A stretch of DNA of 46,734 nucleotides. Origin: a virus. The DNA is taken from positions 1 to 46,734 of IMG/VR virus record IMGVR_UViG_3300033148_008797; one strand, 5' to 3'. The position numbers and the translations under genes were made by a program. This document shows positions 1 through 9,088 of this stretch, piece by piece. Within the stretch, counting starts at the first letter, position 1, and each line of letters opens with the position of its first letter. Under the pieces are notes generated by a model. That model did not search any database. It was given only the letters and a program-made list of their open reading frames with translations, and was not told the DNA's origin.

Positions 1-492
1 AGAAATTGGCAACGTATAAGAAAAGAGATTCATTCCATCTTGAACTGGAGTTGCTCCCAAATCCTTAATTTCTAATCTGCCTAAATTAAAAGAGTTTTCA
101 AATTTCTCTTGACACTCAGGACATTCGATTTCAACATCATAACTGGTACCATATCCAGAAACTCTTACTGCAATCAAAATTGCATTTCTATCACCAATCA
201 ATAATTGATCTGGATCAATAAGCTTATTAATCAAACAACTTTGAAGCAATTTTGTAATTACTGTTCCATTTTTAATAAGGGCAGTTGACGTAAGAATATC
301 TTCTTCTTTCGCACTCATACATTTAATATCAACTGTTTCGGTCATATACATTGGATGATCTGGAGAATAAATCAATCCTTTACTTGGTAGCTTAATTGTA
401 TCTACAGGAACATCCATTCCTATCTCATTTGATAAACTTTCTAGCTTTTTTTGTTGTTCTTGTTGCTGAAAAACATTCTTTTCTTTGTCCAT
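1..492 (-). CDS. 26: Baseplate hub protein, T4 gp26-like (partial)
   Basis: The gene starts at ATG 492-490 behind an AGAGGTGA ribosome site and runs off the low end of the window, so only about 164 N-terminal residues are visible. After a Gln-rich coiled start come the motifs LPSKGLIY, a stretch around EEDILTS, then LIGDRNAILIAVR and SGYGTSY followed by a CPEC pair. This order is typical of the T4 gp26 baseplate family, whose members help build the central hub of the baseplate. The family call rests on recognised motifs, not an alignment. It lies downstream of tail tube and sheath, which fits a tail-assembly block. Positions 493-665 upstream hold no gene. Confidence 0.7.
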   Translation of the reverse strand, partial: MDKEKNVFQQQEQQKKLESLSNEIGMDVPVDTIKLPSKGLIYSPDHPMYMTETVDIKCMSAKEEDILTSTALIKNGTVITKLLQSCLINKLIDPDQLLIGDRNAILIAVRVSGYGTSYDVEIECPECQEKFENSFNLGRLEIKDLGATPVQDGMNLFSYTLPIS

Positions 493-665
493 AAAATCAC
501 CTCTTACATGCTGTATACTATTAATATATATGTCCCATATTTGCTTTTAAATGTGTTTTTTTATAAAATATGGATTAGACCCCAAATAAATCTATAAATC
601 TCTTAGAATCGAATTGTGAGCTTTTTAGGGGTATTGTAATATTAGATTGGAATGACAAATTGCAC

Positions 666-899
666 CTATTTTTTTTTCTTGGTCTTCTTCTTGGGCTTAC
701 CATAATGTTTGTTCAATTGAACCATAAGTAATTTCAAATCAGATCTATCTGGAACAATTTCACTTATAACATCCATAATAAATTCCAATCTATCACCCCT
801 TGGTTTATTGGATAAATATGAACGAAAACCTTTTACAAAAAGTTTCTTAATTCTATCTAATTCATATGAATAAGCTTCTACAATACGGAATTTCTTCAT
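666..899 (-). CDS. Small basic hypothetical protein
   Basis: A 77-residue protein starting at ATG 899-897, which overlaps the stop codon of the preceding homing endonuclease by one base (TAATG). The body (MKKFRIVEAYSYELDRIKKL...) looks helical, and the C-terminus is a run of lysines (KPKKKTKKKK), which suggests nucleic-acid or acidic-partner binding. I do not recognise the family. Its position between tube and baseplate genes suggests a small tail-assembly or late-expression factor, but that is only context. Confidence 0.6.
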   Translation of the reverse strand: MKKFRIVEAYSYELDRIKKLFVKGFRSYLSNKPRGDRLEFIMDVISEIVPDRSDLKLLMVQLNKHYGKPKKKTKKKK

Positions 900-2398
900 T
901 ATAATAAATATTCCCAAATATCATTACCAGCATTGAAAATTTTATATATTTTATTTTCTTTGGCTATTTCTTTCTGTGTTTTACCGTTTTGAGCACGAAA
1001 TTGAAATCTTCCAAATCTATTTTCAAAATCAGTATAATCATATCCAATTCTAGTATGGCCCAAATATTGAAAACCAAAATTAGAATATACTTTACCATTT
1101 GAATATCTACAATCAGAATATGAAATTATTTTTTTATATCCTTCGTTTTTGGCCCACTCAATAACTTGTTTCATCAACTTAGAAAAACCACCCCTGACAA
1201 TATAATTTGATTTAGAACATATTCTGGCTATTTCTATTGAATCTTGTTTGTATTTTTTAATAAATGGTTTTCGCAATGTAACAGAAAATAATATATTACC
1301 AACTTTATCCCTTAAAACAAATTTCTTTTTACATTTACAATATCCTTGCAAATGATTATCATCTATAAATTTCTTTATTTCTTTTAATTTTGGATTATTA
1401 TCAACAATTAAATCTCTTGCATTAATTTTATTTTCGATTAAATTTAAATTAGACTTTATAATACTTTGGCATATACTTTGCTTATCTCTCCACTCATCTT
1501 CAAATATTTGAATCAATTTTATATTGTTTTGTTTGCACAATTTATATTTATCAAAATGATAATTATTGGGCTTTTTTAATTCAGAATGCCAATACAATCC
1601 ATTATATTCTATGGCGATATTTTTATCAGGTATGTATATATCTAACTCATATGGAGGTATAATAGATTTGATGTTTTCTTCAATCTTTAAATTTAAAATG
1701 GATTTTATGAATTTTACAAGATCCTTTTCCTGAAAACTAATGCCATTAGTTTTACAAGTTGGACATTGAACTCCTATATTTTTTTGTACATATACCATTT
1801 TAGATTCAAATATTACATCATGTTTATTACATTTAAATTTTAATTTTGTTCTATTTCCTCGATATTCTTCTTCGGAAAACAATGGAGTATAATTCTTCTT
1901 GTTACAATATTCTATTATTTTATTCCATTCCAATAAATTCCTTTTATTATTTTGGGCATATTCCGATTGATTAAAATGATTTGTTCCATATCTTTCTAGA
2001 CAAGTTTTTCTTGTTTTTTCGACAAATAAAGAAGATTTGGAAAAATGATCTACACCATACTTTTTCAAATTTGTTTTAATTGCTTTTTCTTTTACATTTT
2101 CATTTTGAAGACTACAAGATGTTCCATATTTTTCTAGACAAGTTTTTTTTCTATTTTTTTCGATTTTTCTTTTTACTTCATCGTTCTTATGACCCCTTAC
2201 AAATTTGGCAAAATCAAAACCATTTCCACTTGTAAATTTAGTATATTGACCGCAACCACACAAACATGTTGGTCTTTTTCCATTATATTTATATTTTACA
2301 ACATATTGTTCCGCACTTATATCTTTGTGGGAATTAGATAAGTGCTTACTTAAACCAAGATTGCCTTTCAGTTCTTTTTTACATATAAAACATTTCAT
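899..2398 (-). CDS. Homing-type endonuclease, PD-(D/E)XK with C-terminal acyltransferase-like domain
   Basis: About 499 residues from ATG 2398. The order is: an N-terminal C2H2-like finger (CFICKKEL...HLSNSH); a CLCGCGQ...GH motif common in phage homing enzymes; three repeats of the type LKKYGVDHF/LERYGTNHF around residues 80-150; a CPTC knuckle; a nuclease core with ELDIYIP then IAIEYNGLYWH, matching the PD-(D/E)XK/Vsr-like arrangement, then FEDEW; and a C-terminal part (NHLQG, RPF, GGFSKLMK, SDCRYSNG, YLGHT) resembling GNAT/Mom-like phage domains. It is a free-standing selfish gene between tail tube and a small gene. It closely resembles the endonuclease at 16491-18056, and the reading frame is intact. 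Confidence 0.75.
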   Translation of the reverse strand: MKCFICKKELKGNLGLSKHLSNSHKDISAEQYVVKYKYNGKRPTCLCGCGQYTKFTSGNGFDFAKFVRGHKNDEVKRKIEKNRKKTCLEKYGTSCSLQNENVKEKAIKTNLKKYGVDHFSKSSLFVEKTRKTCLERYGTNHFNQSEYAQNNKRNLLEWNKIIEYCNKKNYTPLFSEEEYRGNRTKLKFKCNKHDVIFESKMVYVQKNIGVQCPTCKTNGISFQEKDLVKFIKSILNLKIEENIKSIIPPYELDIYIPDKNIAIEYNGLYWHSELKKPNNYHFDKYKLCKQNNIKLIQIFEDEWRDKQSICQSIIKSNLNLIENKINARDLIVDNNPKLKEIKKFIDDNHLQGYCKCKKKFVLRDKVGNILFSVTLRKPFIKKYKQDSIEIARICSKSNYIVRGGFSKLMKQVIEWAKNEGYKKIISYSDCRYSNGKVYSNFGFQYLGHTRIGYDYTDFENRFGRFQFRAQNGKTQKEIAKENKIYKIFNAGNDIWEYLL

Positions 2399-2442
2399 GG
2401 TATAATTATACCACAAAAAAGAAAGAGGTTAATATTTTTAGA

Positions 2443-2496
2443 TTGAAATGGTTTTTAGAATTACTAATATTGAAATGATTCTTGGAATTGCTAATA
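2443..2496. repeat. Tandem pair of 27-bp imperfect repeats
   Basis: Two adjacent 27-base units (2443-2469 and 2470-2496) beginning TTGAAATG and ending CTAATA, with four mismatches between them, lie in the spacer between the tail tube stop and the homing endonuclease start. The role is unknown. They could be a remnant of the endonuclease insertion or an AT-rich regulatory spacer. Confidence 0.6.
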
Positions 2497-2516
2497 TTGT
2501 AACTAGTTAAAATTAC

Positions 2517-3005
2517 TTAATAATTTAGAACAGCATAATCAAAACGAAGTACAAGAGCAATTTCTGCCGGATCTGAAACTGAGTAGTCAAGGTCTCCATA
2601 ATTTACGTCTTGTATCCATGTCCCATAAATACTCCAGTCTTCAACAATACCACCCACTGGATCTGCCATCTTCAGGTTGATTTGCTTTTTATAAAACTGT
2701 GCATAACCAGCTCTACCGCTAACTACCTCATAACAAAGACGAATCCACTCTTGTACTTTTTGAGATGCAGAAGGAGAAATAGGATCATAAAGAGTAATAT
2801 TCAACGGAGAAGGAGTCATTTTTCCCGCCAAATATCTTTTTTGGTTCATATAGTCAACAATAGTCTCATCGAAAACCATTTGAGGTCTATTAGCAGTTTT
2901 AGCAGTAAAAGCATCAATTCCATCAATAGCTAAAATCCACCTAAATTTTCTCTTTGGTTCAAATGTGTCAGCCAACATTTGATTAGTTTCAAGAATTTCT
3001 GCCAT
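2517..3005 (-). CDS. 19: Tail tube protein, T4 gp19-like
   Basis: A 162-residue protein, the size of T4 gp19 (163 aa), which polymerises into the inner tail tube. The features RKFRWILAIDGIDAFTAKTANRPQ at the start, then ITLYDPISPSASQKVQEWI and VGGIVEDWSIYGTWIQDVNYGDLDYS, are typical of the myovirus tube fold in which hexamers stack. The gene follows the sheath gene as in T4 order, separated from it by a homing endonuclease. ATG at 3005-3003. Confidence 0.9.
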   Translation of the reverse strand: MAEILETNQMLADTFEPKRKFRWILAIDGIDAFTAKTANRPQMVFDETIVDYMNQKRYLAGKMTPSPLNITLYDPISPSASQKVQEWIRLCYEVVSGRAGYAQFYKKQINLKMADPVGGIVEDWSIYGTWIQDVNYGDLDYSVSDPAEIALVLRFDYAVLNY

Positions 3006-3056
3006 CTAATTTTATGTCTCCATACAAAAAATACTTTACTATAATTAGATTTATAC

Positions 3057-3789
3057 CTATAAAATGCCCAACTCTTTTAATTTTTTCTCATTCCACAATT
3101 CAGAATTAGGGTAATTTTTGTGAAACCAATCCCATTTTTTTTCAGCATCATCCCAAAAATAACCTTTGATTTCAATCCACAAATCTAAATCTGGCAAATA
3201 ACAATCTGGATTATAAATTCTACCATCATCCATCACAAAAGATTGTGCGTGCCAATTATAATCTATTTTGTTTTTATTGAAATATTCTACCACTTTTTTC
3301 TCATATGAACCTACGCAAACAATATCTTCATTTGAAAACCAATGTTTTAAAGTATAAGATTTATTAGATGATTTAGCTTGTTTTAAATTTATTTCTCTAA
3401 CTTTATTATGACTATCAACACCGATATTTTTTCAAACAGGTTTGTTTTGTTTTTTCTTTTACCGACTCTAATTGAATTGGATATTTTGTTCCGTATCTTT
3501 TCAAATTGGTATTGTACATTTTTTTTAATATTTTTTTATTTTTTGCCGGACAAATTGCACCATATCTTTTTAAATTGGTTTGCCTTCTATTTTTTGATTT
3601 TCTTTTTGTGTGATTAGCCTTTCCTCGAATTACATTATCTGGTATTGCATAAAATTCACCATATTCTTTATCTATAAACCTGCATTTAGTTTTTATATTC
3701 ACATAAGTAAAATCATCCAAAAATATTAAATTATAGCAATTTTTAGCTAATCTAATTTTAATTTGATCTATATCTAATTTTGGTGGCAT
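3057..3789 (-). CDS. Homing-type PD-(D/E)XK endonuclease, requires +1 shift at CGG
   Basis: ATG at 3789 starts a protein with LKRYGAICP/LKRYGTKYP repeats. The zero frame ends a codon after CGG 3423-3421 (TAT CGG TGT TGA). Skipping the C gives KKYGVDSHNKV, exactly the KKYGVD repeat seen in the sister endonucleases, and then continues in frame to a C-terminal nuclease core (SYEKKVVEYF, YNPDCYLPDLDLWIEIKGYFW, NSELW) ending at 3057. The length, 733 bases, is 3n+1 as one +1 shift requires. The protein would be about 243 residues. It is closely similar to the 39342-40140 gene. It is either recoded like the other CGG genes or a frameshifted pseudogene. Confidence 0.75.
3421..3423 (-). other. In-frame CGG, +1 recoding site 1 (endonuclease)
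   Basis: TAT CGG TGT TGA: zero-frame reading stops one codon later, while TAT (C) GGT GTT GAT restores the KKYGVD repeat motif. Confidence 0.85.
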
Positions 3790-3856
3790 AAATAAATATA
3801 TTTGGGGCAAGTTTTTTCTTACCCCACAATATTATACTATATTGTTTTTATAAAAT

Positions 3857-6334
3857 CTAGTCCTCAAATGAAGCACCTGAACGAGTAATGATGAAATCTA
3901 GTTGAATAAATTCTGCAGTTCTCGTTGGTTTCAAAAACAACTTAGCAGCCATAATATTACGATCAATAATATCAGGAGTATTAGTTGTTTCATCCATAAC
4001 AATTCTAAATGCTTCAAGACCATTTTTGCGTTGAATCTCTGAAAGAATTGGATTGACCAATTGCTTAAATCTAGTCCAAGTACTTGCATTATTTTGCTCA
4101 AAAACAAGAAACTTAGTTGCTGAAGAAATAAGTTTTTTGGCTCTAATCAAAAGCCTTCTAATATTAATTCTATCAAGAGCCGAAGCTTTATTTTGTAGGG
4201 TCTTTTGGCCCCAAATTGCAACACCTTCACCCGGAAATGATGCAATTGGATTTACTCTATTTTCATAAAGATCATCTCTTTCATCGGCAGTCAATCTATC
4301 AATTGCTTCAGTTGTTTGGAAACCAATTGAATCTTGACTTAAACCACCCCTATTGAGACCAGCAGGAGCAAACCAAGCTTCAGCAATCCTATCGTTATAT
4401 GCTATTGCACCAAGAGCGGCAATAGATGCTGGCAACTCAATAACTTTATTATTTACATCATCTACAACTTTAATTCCAGGATAATATAAAGCAGCATAAT
4501 TTGAATCATATCCTCTATTTTTAGCTTCAGTAACTGCAGTAGATACTGTCGTTGCAGAAGAAGTATGATTTATAAATTCAGCAACATAAAACGCATCTGC
4601 TCTTTTTTCAATTTCATCAATAGTATAATCAACAACTTTTGTTGCATAAATACCAGGAATTGCAACCAAATTTATATCAATAAAATCAGGATCAGAAATA
4701 ATATCAACTGCTTGTCTCAAAGCCTGAACACCAATCTGAGAAACAGATGCTAATTGCGTAACATTATCTAGTGGATCTGCAAGAGTTGGATCCCAACCAT
4801 CATCACCAAAAGCAACTGGCATAGTAAATTGAGCGTATTTTGGTTCAATTGTTGTATGTCCGCTAGAATTACCAGGAGCCTTTTGTGAAGCAACAGGATT
4901 AGAAACATTATAAACAAATCCAGTACCAGTGGTTCCAAGTCCTGCAGCAGGAGTACCAGTACCAGTAGAACCAGAAATAAACCTTAAAGTAAAATTATCA
5001 TCAGAACCAGTCATAGTTCCAAATCTAGTAAATCTACCCTTTACACAACCAGAAAGTTCAAATTCTACTCCCCAATGAATATATGATTTAACATCAGATT
5101 GAGTTTCTTTATCATACAAATCTCCAACATATGGAAGAGTTGAAGACATAACCAACATATCTGTACCATCATCAGATGCAGATGGGGCCATCATATCTGA
5201 TTTTACCAAACCTTCAAAACCCCACGGAAGAGCAGCTTCTGGAATTGAACCAGTTGTCATCTCTACCCAAAAATATTTTGAAACATTTGAATAATTTCCA
5301 TAAGAAACCATCTTTTCTTTTGTTTGATTCCATTTCCAATGCCTATCACCAACTCTTCTGAGAATGTAATTATTACTAGTTGGATCCAATGAAAGACCCG
5401 GAAACCTCTCCAAAACAACAGGAGATTTATCTGTATCAGAAAAACTTCTTACTTCCAAATCAAAACTTCCATGTTCATCTATAGAAGGAATTGGAGAAAC
5501 ACTAACGTTTTTAATTGATATTTTAAATCTACCATTCTCTGCTACACCATGACCTAACGTGTGCATTCTAAACAATTCATACTCTTGATCACCAAAAATT
5601 TGAGAAATAACCCAAGGAGAAGAACCACTATTATAACCATCAGTAAAAGCAGTTAAATTAATACTTCCAGAACGCCAATCAATAGCATGACCATTGCCAC
5701 CTAAATGATGATAATTATAATCAAAAATTTCTCTCAAATAATGACCTTTTTCTCTAATTTGTGTAGGATCTGTATTTAAAATTTTGCCAATATAATTATC
5801 ACTAGAAGTAAGCATAGAACCAGTTGCACTAACATAACTTGTTGTATCATCCGAAGAAGAAATTAATACCATAAATAAACTATTATCATGAGCAAGTTTA
5901 TCAATTTTCACATCAACTGTTCCAGAAGTTTCAATTATTGCATGTAAATACATTCTATCATCAGCTTCATCAGCACTAAGAGTGCCAGTAAAACTAGAAA
6001 TTGCCCACAAACCATCTGCAGTATAACCAGGAGTTACAGCAGTACCATTGGCTGTACGACCAGAAGGTCCTAAAACTCTGACAATATTTGCAACACCAGC
6101 ATTTTTCAAGTATGATCTTGCTGCATATCCCATGTAATAATCTTCATCAAGATCACCAAAATATTCAGCATATTCATTAAAATTCTTTACTGCAACAGGA
6201 ACAAAAGCTGGACCATGTTGTGCAGTACCAATAATTGCAGCACCAATTTGACCAACACCTGGCCCCAAATAAGATTCATCTATTTCACTTGTAAACACGC
6301 CAGGACTAATAAATGTTTTAACTTTCTTTGCCAT
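3857..6334 (-). CDS. 18: Tail sheath protein, T4 gp18-like
   Basis: An 825-residue protein, longer than T4 gp18 (659 aa). The N-terminus has the sheath signature FISPGVFTSEID...GVGQIGAAIIGTA and GPAFVPV. The C-terminal third carries the conserved sheath core (AIAALGAIAYNDRIAEAWFAPAGLNRGG, FPGEGVAIWGQKTLQ, ALDRINIRRLL, LVFEQNNASTWTRF, FIITRSGASFED). The middle (about residues 100-500) is rich in Ser/Thr/Gly and likely forms extra surface domains. The sheath contracts to drive the tube through the envelope. ATG 6334 follows a GAGGAGA ribosome site. Confidence 0.95.
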   Translation of the reverse strand: MAKKVKTFISPGVFTSEIDESYLGPGVGQIGAAIIGTAQHGPAFVPVAVKNFNEYAEYFGDLDEDYYMGYAARSYLKNAGVANIVRVLGPSGRTANGTAVTPGYTADGLWAISSFTGTLSADEADDRMYLHAIIETSGTVDVKIDKLAHDNSLFMVLISSSDDTTSYVSATGSMLTSSDNYIGKILNTDPTQIREKGHYLREIFDYNYHHLGGNGHAIDWRSGSINLTAFTDGYNSGSSPWVISQIFGDQEYELFRMHTLGHGVAENGRFKISIKNVSVSPIPSIDEHGSFDLEVRSFSDTDKSPVVLERFPGLSLDPTSNNYILRRVGDRHWKWNQTKEKMVSYGNYSNVSKYFWVEMTTGSIPEAALPWGFEGLVKSDMMAPSASDDGTDMLVMSSTLPYVGDLYDKETQSDVKSYIHWGVEFELSGCVKGRFTRFGTMTGSDDNFTLRFISGSTGTGTPAAGLGTTGTGFVYNVSNPVASQKAPGNSSGHTTIEPKYAQFTMPVAFGDDGWDPTLADPLDNVTQLASVSQIGVQALRQAVDIISDPDFIDINLVAIPGIYATKVVDYTIDEIEKRADAFYVAEFINHTSSATTVSTAVTEAKNRGYDSNYAALYYPGIKVVDDVNNKVIELPASIAALGAIAYNDRIAEAWFAPAGLNRGGLSQDSIGFQTTEAIDRLTADERDDLYENRVNPIASFPGEGVAIWGQKTLQNKASALDRINIRRLLIRAKKLISSATKFLVFEQNNASTWTRFKQLVNPILSEIQRKNGLEAFRIVMDETTNTPDIIDRNIMAAKLFLKPTRTAEFIQLDFIITRSGASFED

Positions 6335-6427
6335 AAAACATAGTTCTCCTCATTATGATGAGAGTATAAAACTTATAGATAATTAGATTTTTATTTTATA
6401 AAAAGAAAGATAAATAGAAATTAAAAA

Positions 6428-7282
6428 TTATTTATCACCAAATAATTTATCAAATTCTTCCGATGAAATAACTTTTTCTTTTAAACTAATTATTGGTCTA
6501 TTTTGATATTTATAGGCAACACTCTTTCCTTCTTCGTCACGACCATAAGAAAGAGAATCAGTTTTTGGATCAAGCAACAAATAAAACGGAACTTTTATGT
6601 TATAAACATATTTTATTATTCTTTCTGTATCACTAAATTCTTCAAAATTAGATTGAGAAGGAAGTGAAGATCCTTCGCGAAATCCAACAAAATAATAAGA
6701 ATTTCCCTTTGGTTCATCACCATCATATTCTAAAGGCATAACAAAAGAATCATTCCAATTATAGGTATACAATATTTTTTCCAATATTTTATTCATATGT
6801 TGTTGATATTGTGACCAAATTGTTATTGTATATAATGCACTTCCAAAATCAGGAAATGGAACAGTAACATATTCATATATAACTTTATCTGACCTTAATG
6901 GTTCAGGAAACCCATTTGTTCTTCTATCTTCATATAAATTTTGTAAATTAGAAGTTTTTTTGTGTATATTTTTTCTAATAACTATTTCTCTAGTTTCTTG
7001 AGCCATTCCACCAAAACCAGGAATGCGATCAATATCTGTTCTTAAAATACTTATAAGAGGAAGAATTAAAGTATTATTTTCATCTCTAAAATTCTTTTTT
7101 CTTATTGTTGCCCACCTTTCACCAGTAGCAAACATTACTTCTACCTTTTTTTCTCCACTAGGATTTTGAACAGACAACTTTAAAGATTTATTAAAATAAT
7201 CAAAAACCGCCTTATCAACTGAACGAAGAGTGACCTCTTTATATTCAGCTTTACCCTTTTTATCTAAATATCTATTATTCAT
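6428..7282 (-). CDS. 15: Tail sheath stabiliser/terminator, T4 gp15-like
   Basis: A 284-residue protein close to T4 gp15 (272 aa). The evidence is the pattern VMFATGERWATIRKK with a block of short strands, VIYEYVTVPFPDFGSALYTITIWSQYQQHMNKILEKI, and a late IKVPFYLLLDP strand, which together match the gp15 family that caps the tail tube and sheath at the head-proximal end. It lies directly upstream of the sheath gene and two genes from the gp14-like neck gene, close to T4 gene order. The start overlaps the end of the preceding protease gene by eight bases. The call is by recognised pattern, not alignment. Confidence 0.7.
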   Translation of the reverse strand: MNNRYLDKKGKAEYKEVTLRSVDKAVFDYFNKSLKLSVQNPSGEKKVEVMFATGERWATIRKKNFRDENNTLILPLISILRTDIDRIPGFGGMAQETREIVIRKNIHKKTSNLQNLYEDRRTNGFPEPLRSDKVIYEYVTVPFPDFGSALYTITIWSQYQQHMNKILEKILYTYNWNDSFVMPLEYDGDEPKGNSYYFVGFREGSSLPSQSNFEEFSDTERIIKYVYNIKVPFYLLLDPKTDSLSYGRDEEGKSVAYKYQNRPIISLKEKVISSEEFDKLFGDK

Positions 7283-7943
7283 TTAAAAATTTCTTTATAT
7301 CATTTATTCCTGTTAAAATAATTATATTAGAATGGGGAAAAGTACCAGCAACTAAAACACCTATAACTTTTCCATTATATAAAACTGGACTTCCACTATT
7401 ACCAGGATACGCTTCTCCAGAAATTATAATACTTCCATTAAAATATCTACCACCCAAAGAAACAATTTTTCCTTCTTCTACAACTGGATATATTCCAATA
7501 GGAGAACCAGAAATTATTACAGAATTGCCTATTTTTAAATTGTCATAAGAATCTATAAATTTTAGCGGCTTTAAACCATGTCTTTCCTTTTTCAATATAC
7601 ACAAATCTGATTTTTCATCAATCTTAACCATCTTAATACCGCGCATTGCAACCAATTCATCATTATTATTTAAGAAAATCATTCCAACTTCTTGATTCAT
7701 AAAACCTTTTATATAACCATCTTCAACACCAATACAAAAATGACCAGCAGTCATAATTGTTTCTTTATCAATAGCAAAACCAGTAGCAGAATACATTACT
7801 CTTCCCGTAACACTTTCCGAAAATAACTTAACAACCGATTCAAAATAATTATCATTTTGTACTTGATGCGTTTTTGTTCCCGTAGAAATAAAACAACAAG
7901 ATGTAAAAATTAAACATAATAGAGCTATTAAAAACTTTTTCAT
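7275..7943 (-). CDS. Secreted trypsin-like serine protease with lipoprotein signal
   Basis: A 222-residue protein. The first about 17 residues (MKKFLIALLCLIFTSC) are a signal peptide with a lipobox-like FTSC, followed by the mature domain. The chymotrypsin-fold catalytic triad is visible: His in TAGHFC (about residue 68), Asp in SDLCIL (about 112), Ser in PGNSGSPV (about 182). The fold is that of S1-type trypsin-like/HtrA proteases without a PDZ domain. It would be exported and membrane-anchored in the infected cell. It sits between neck (gp14-like) and gp15-like genes, where T4 has no protease. It might act in superinfection exclusion, surface modification or lysis, but the role is unknown. 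Confidence 0.8.
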   Translation of the reverse strand: MKKFLIALLCLIFTSCCFISTGTKTHQVQNDNYFESVVKLFSESVTGRVMYSATGFAIDKETIMTAGHFCIGVEDGYIKGFMNQEVGMIFLNNNDELVAMRGIKMVKIDEKSDLCILKKERHGLKPLKFIDSYDNLKIGNSVIISGSPIGIYPVVEEGKIVSLGGRYFNGSIIISGEAYPGNSGSPVLYNGKVIGVLVAGTFPHSNIIILTGINDIKKFLNE

Positions 7944-7947
7944 ATTA

Positions 7948-8404
7948 CTATTCTTCCTTAATTGTAAAATTTGATTCTCTACTAACTACACACTCTAATT
8001 TGTACATTACTTTCTCATTTATTTGTCCAAAAGTAATTTGTGGCTCAGTTACCTTTTTAATTTCATAAATAATATCACCAAATTTAACAAAATCTCCTTC
8101 CCTCACTCTAACATTTCTTTCATCTGCTTCATGCACATGTATATAAACTTCAATTGAATAGACCATATCCATACCAAAATTATTAGAAAATTCTTCTGGA
8201 GGATTATATAAAACATATGCATTAATTAATATGGGACTATAAACTACTTTTGTAACAGCTTCATTGTACAATTCATCAACATTGGTATGATCATAAGAAA
8301 CACTATAATATATTATTTCTTGACCTACAATTTTTTGTATTAATTCTTTTGAAATATGTTTAAAAAAATCTATTTCTTTTCCGAGTTATAAATAATTCCG
8401 CCAT
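7948..8404 (-). CDS. 14: Neck protein, T4 gp14-like, requires +1 shift at CGG
   Basis: The gene starts at ATG 8404 (MAELFIT). The zero frame reaches CGG 8383-8381 at codon 8 and stops soon after. Skipping the C gives MAELFITGKEIDFFKHI and joins without a break to the rest (LYNEAVTKV, INAYVLYNPPEE, FGMDMVYSIEVYIH, VREGDFVKFGDIIYEI, EPQITFGQ), ending at TAA 7948. The total of 457 bases is 3n+1. The profile (FGM, then strands, then EGDFV.FGDIIYEI) matches the T4 gp14 neck family, which joins head and tail. Without recoding the protein would lose its N-terminal 40 or so residues, since the next ATG is at 8271. Confidence 0.75.
8381..8383 (-). other. In-frame CGG, +1 recoding site 2 (gp14-like)
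   Basis: ACT CGG AAA AGA in zero frame leads to a stop after a few codons; ACT (C) GGA AAA GAA gives the ITGKEI motif and an open frame to the gene end. Confidence 0.9.
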
Positions 8405-8416
8405 ATAATAAATAGG

Positions 8417-9088
8417 CTACAAAATCTTGTTGCTCTTAGATAAATTTTCTTTTGCCCACAATGGTTGAAGATTTGTATAATGACAAACTTCCAATAGCTC
8501 ATCTCTATTAGTCAAATCAAAAATAGATAGTGGCATTATATGATCAATGTGCCATTCACTTCCATAATTCTCTCAAGTCATTCCTGGTTTAAATTTAGAT
8601 TCAAGATATTGTTTTAGAAATTCAATTGAACAACCAAGATCGCGAACTGCCGAACCTGATTTATAATTTCTTTTTAGAGCATTAGATAGTCTAGTCCTAA
8701 GCCTACAACCTATTCTAAAATTAATATCTTTTTCCATTCTTTCTTTAAAATATTTCTTATTATACTCATTTCTTTGCAATTTACACTTTTTTCTATATTC
8801 TTCTATTTTTTCTAAATTATCATTACGATACTCTTTTACCCTTTTTTTAATTGTATCGGAATTTTTCAAATAATATTCTCTAGCACGAATTTTATTTTTT
8901 TCCAAATTTCCATAATAATTTTCTAAATTTTTTTCGTTAATTTTCTTTTTATTGTGTTTGTAATAATTTATCTTATATTTTTTAATACATTTTTTACAAG
9001 CACAACAAAAACCATCTCTTTTGCTTTTGTCTTTACTAAATTTATTAATATTTTTTAAAATAGTACATTTGGTACAAACTTTCTTCAT
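8417..9088 (-). pseudogene. HNH endonuclease with internal TGA at a Trp position
   Basis: ATG 9088 starts a protein with a zinc ribbon (CTKC...CCACKKC, residues 4-34) and a long basic helical linker. The frame meets TGA at 8575-8573 in the context KPGMT[19 protein letters not shown]. In relatives this position is Trp (GMTWENYG). After the stop, the same frame continues through an intact HNH core ([25 protein letters not shown]) to TAG at 8417. A single TGG-to-TGA change explains it. The gene is therefore a young nonsense pseudogene or is read through. TGA is a normal stop for neighbouring genes. Start overlaps the 2H gene stop (ATGA). Confidence 0.75.

Noticed and set aside
493-665. A possible tRNA or structured RNA upstream of the gp26-like gene
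   Set aside because: A TTCGATT-like stretch is present, but no cloverleaf arms pair around it. I see no tRNA gene anywhere in the window.
3804-3825. Hairpin GGGGCAAG / CTTACCCC after the sheath gene as a terminator
   Set aside because: The stem has a mismatch and no T-run follows on the minus strand, so it was not called.
8573-9088. A genetic code with TGA as Trp
   Set aside because: Several genes end in TGA exactly at ATGA or TGATG overlaps with the next gene (for example 9085, 13815, 12926, 42021, 46580), so TGA is a normal stop; only one gene has TGA at a Trp position.
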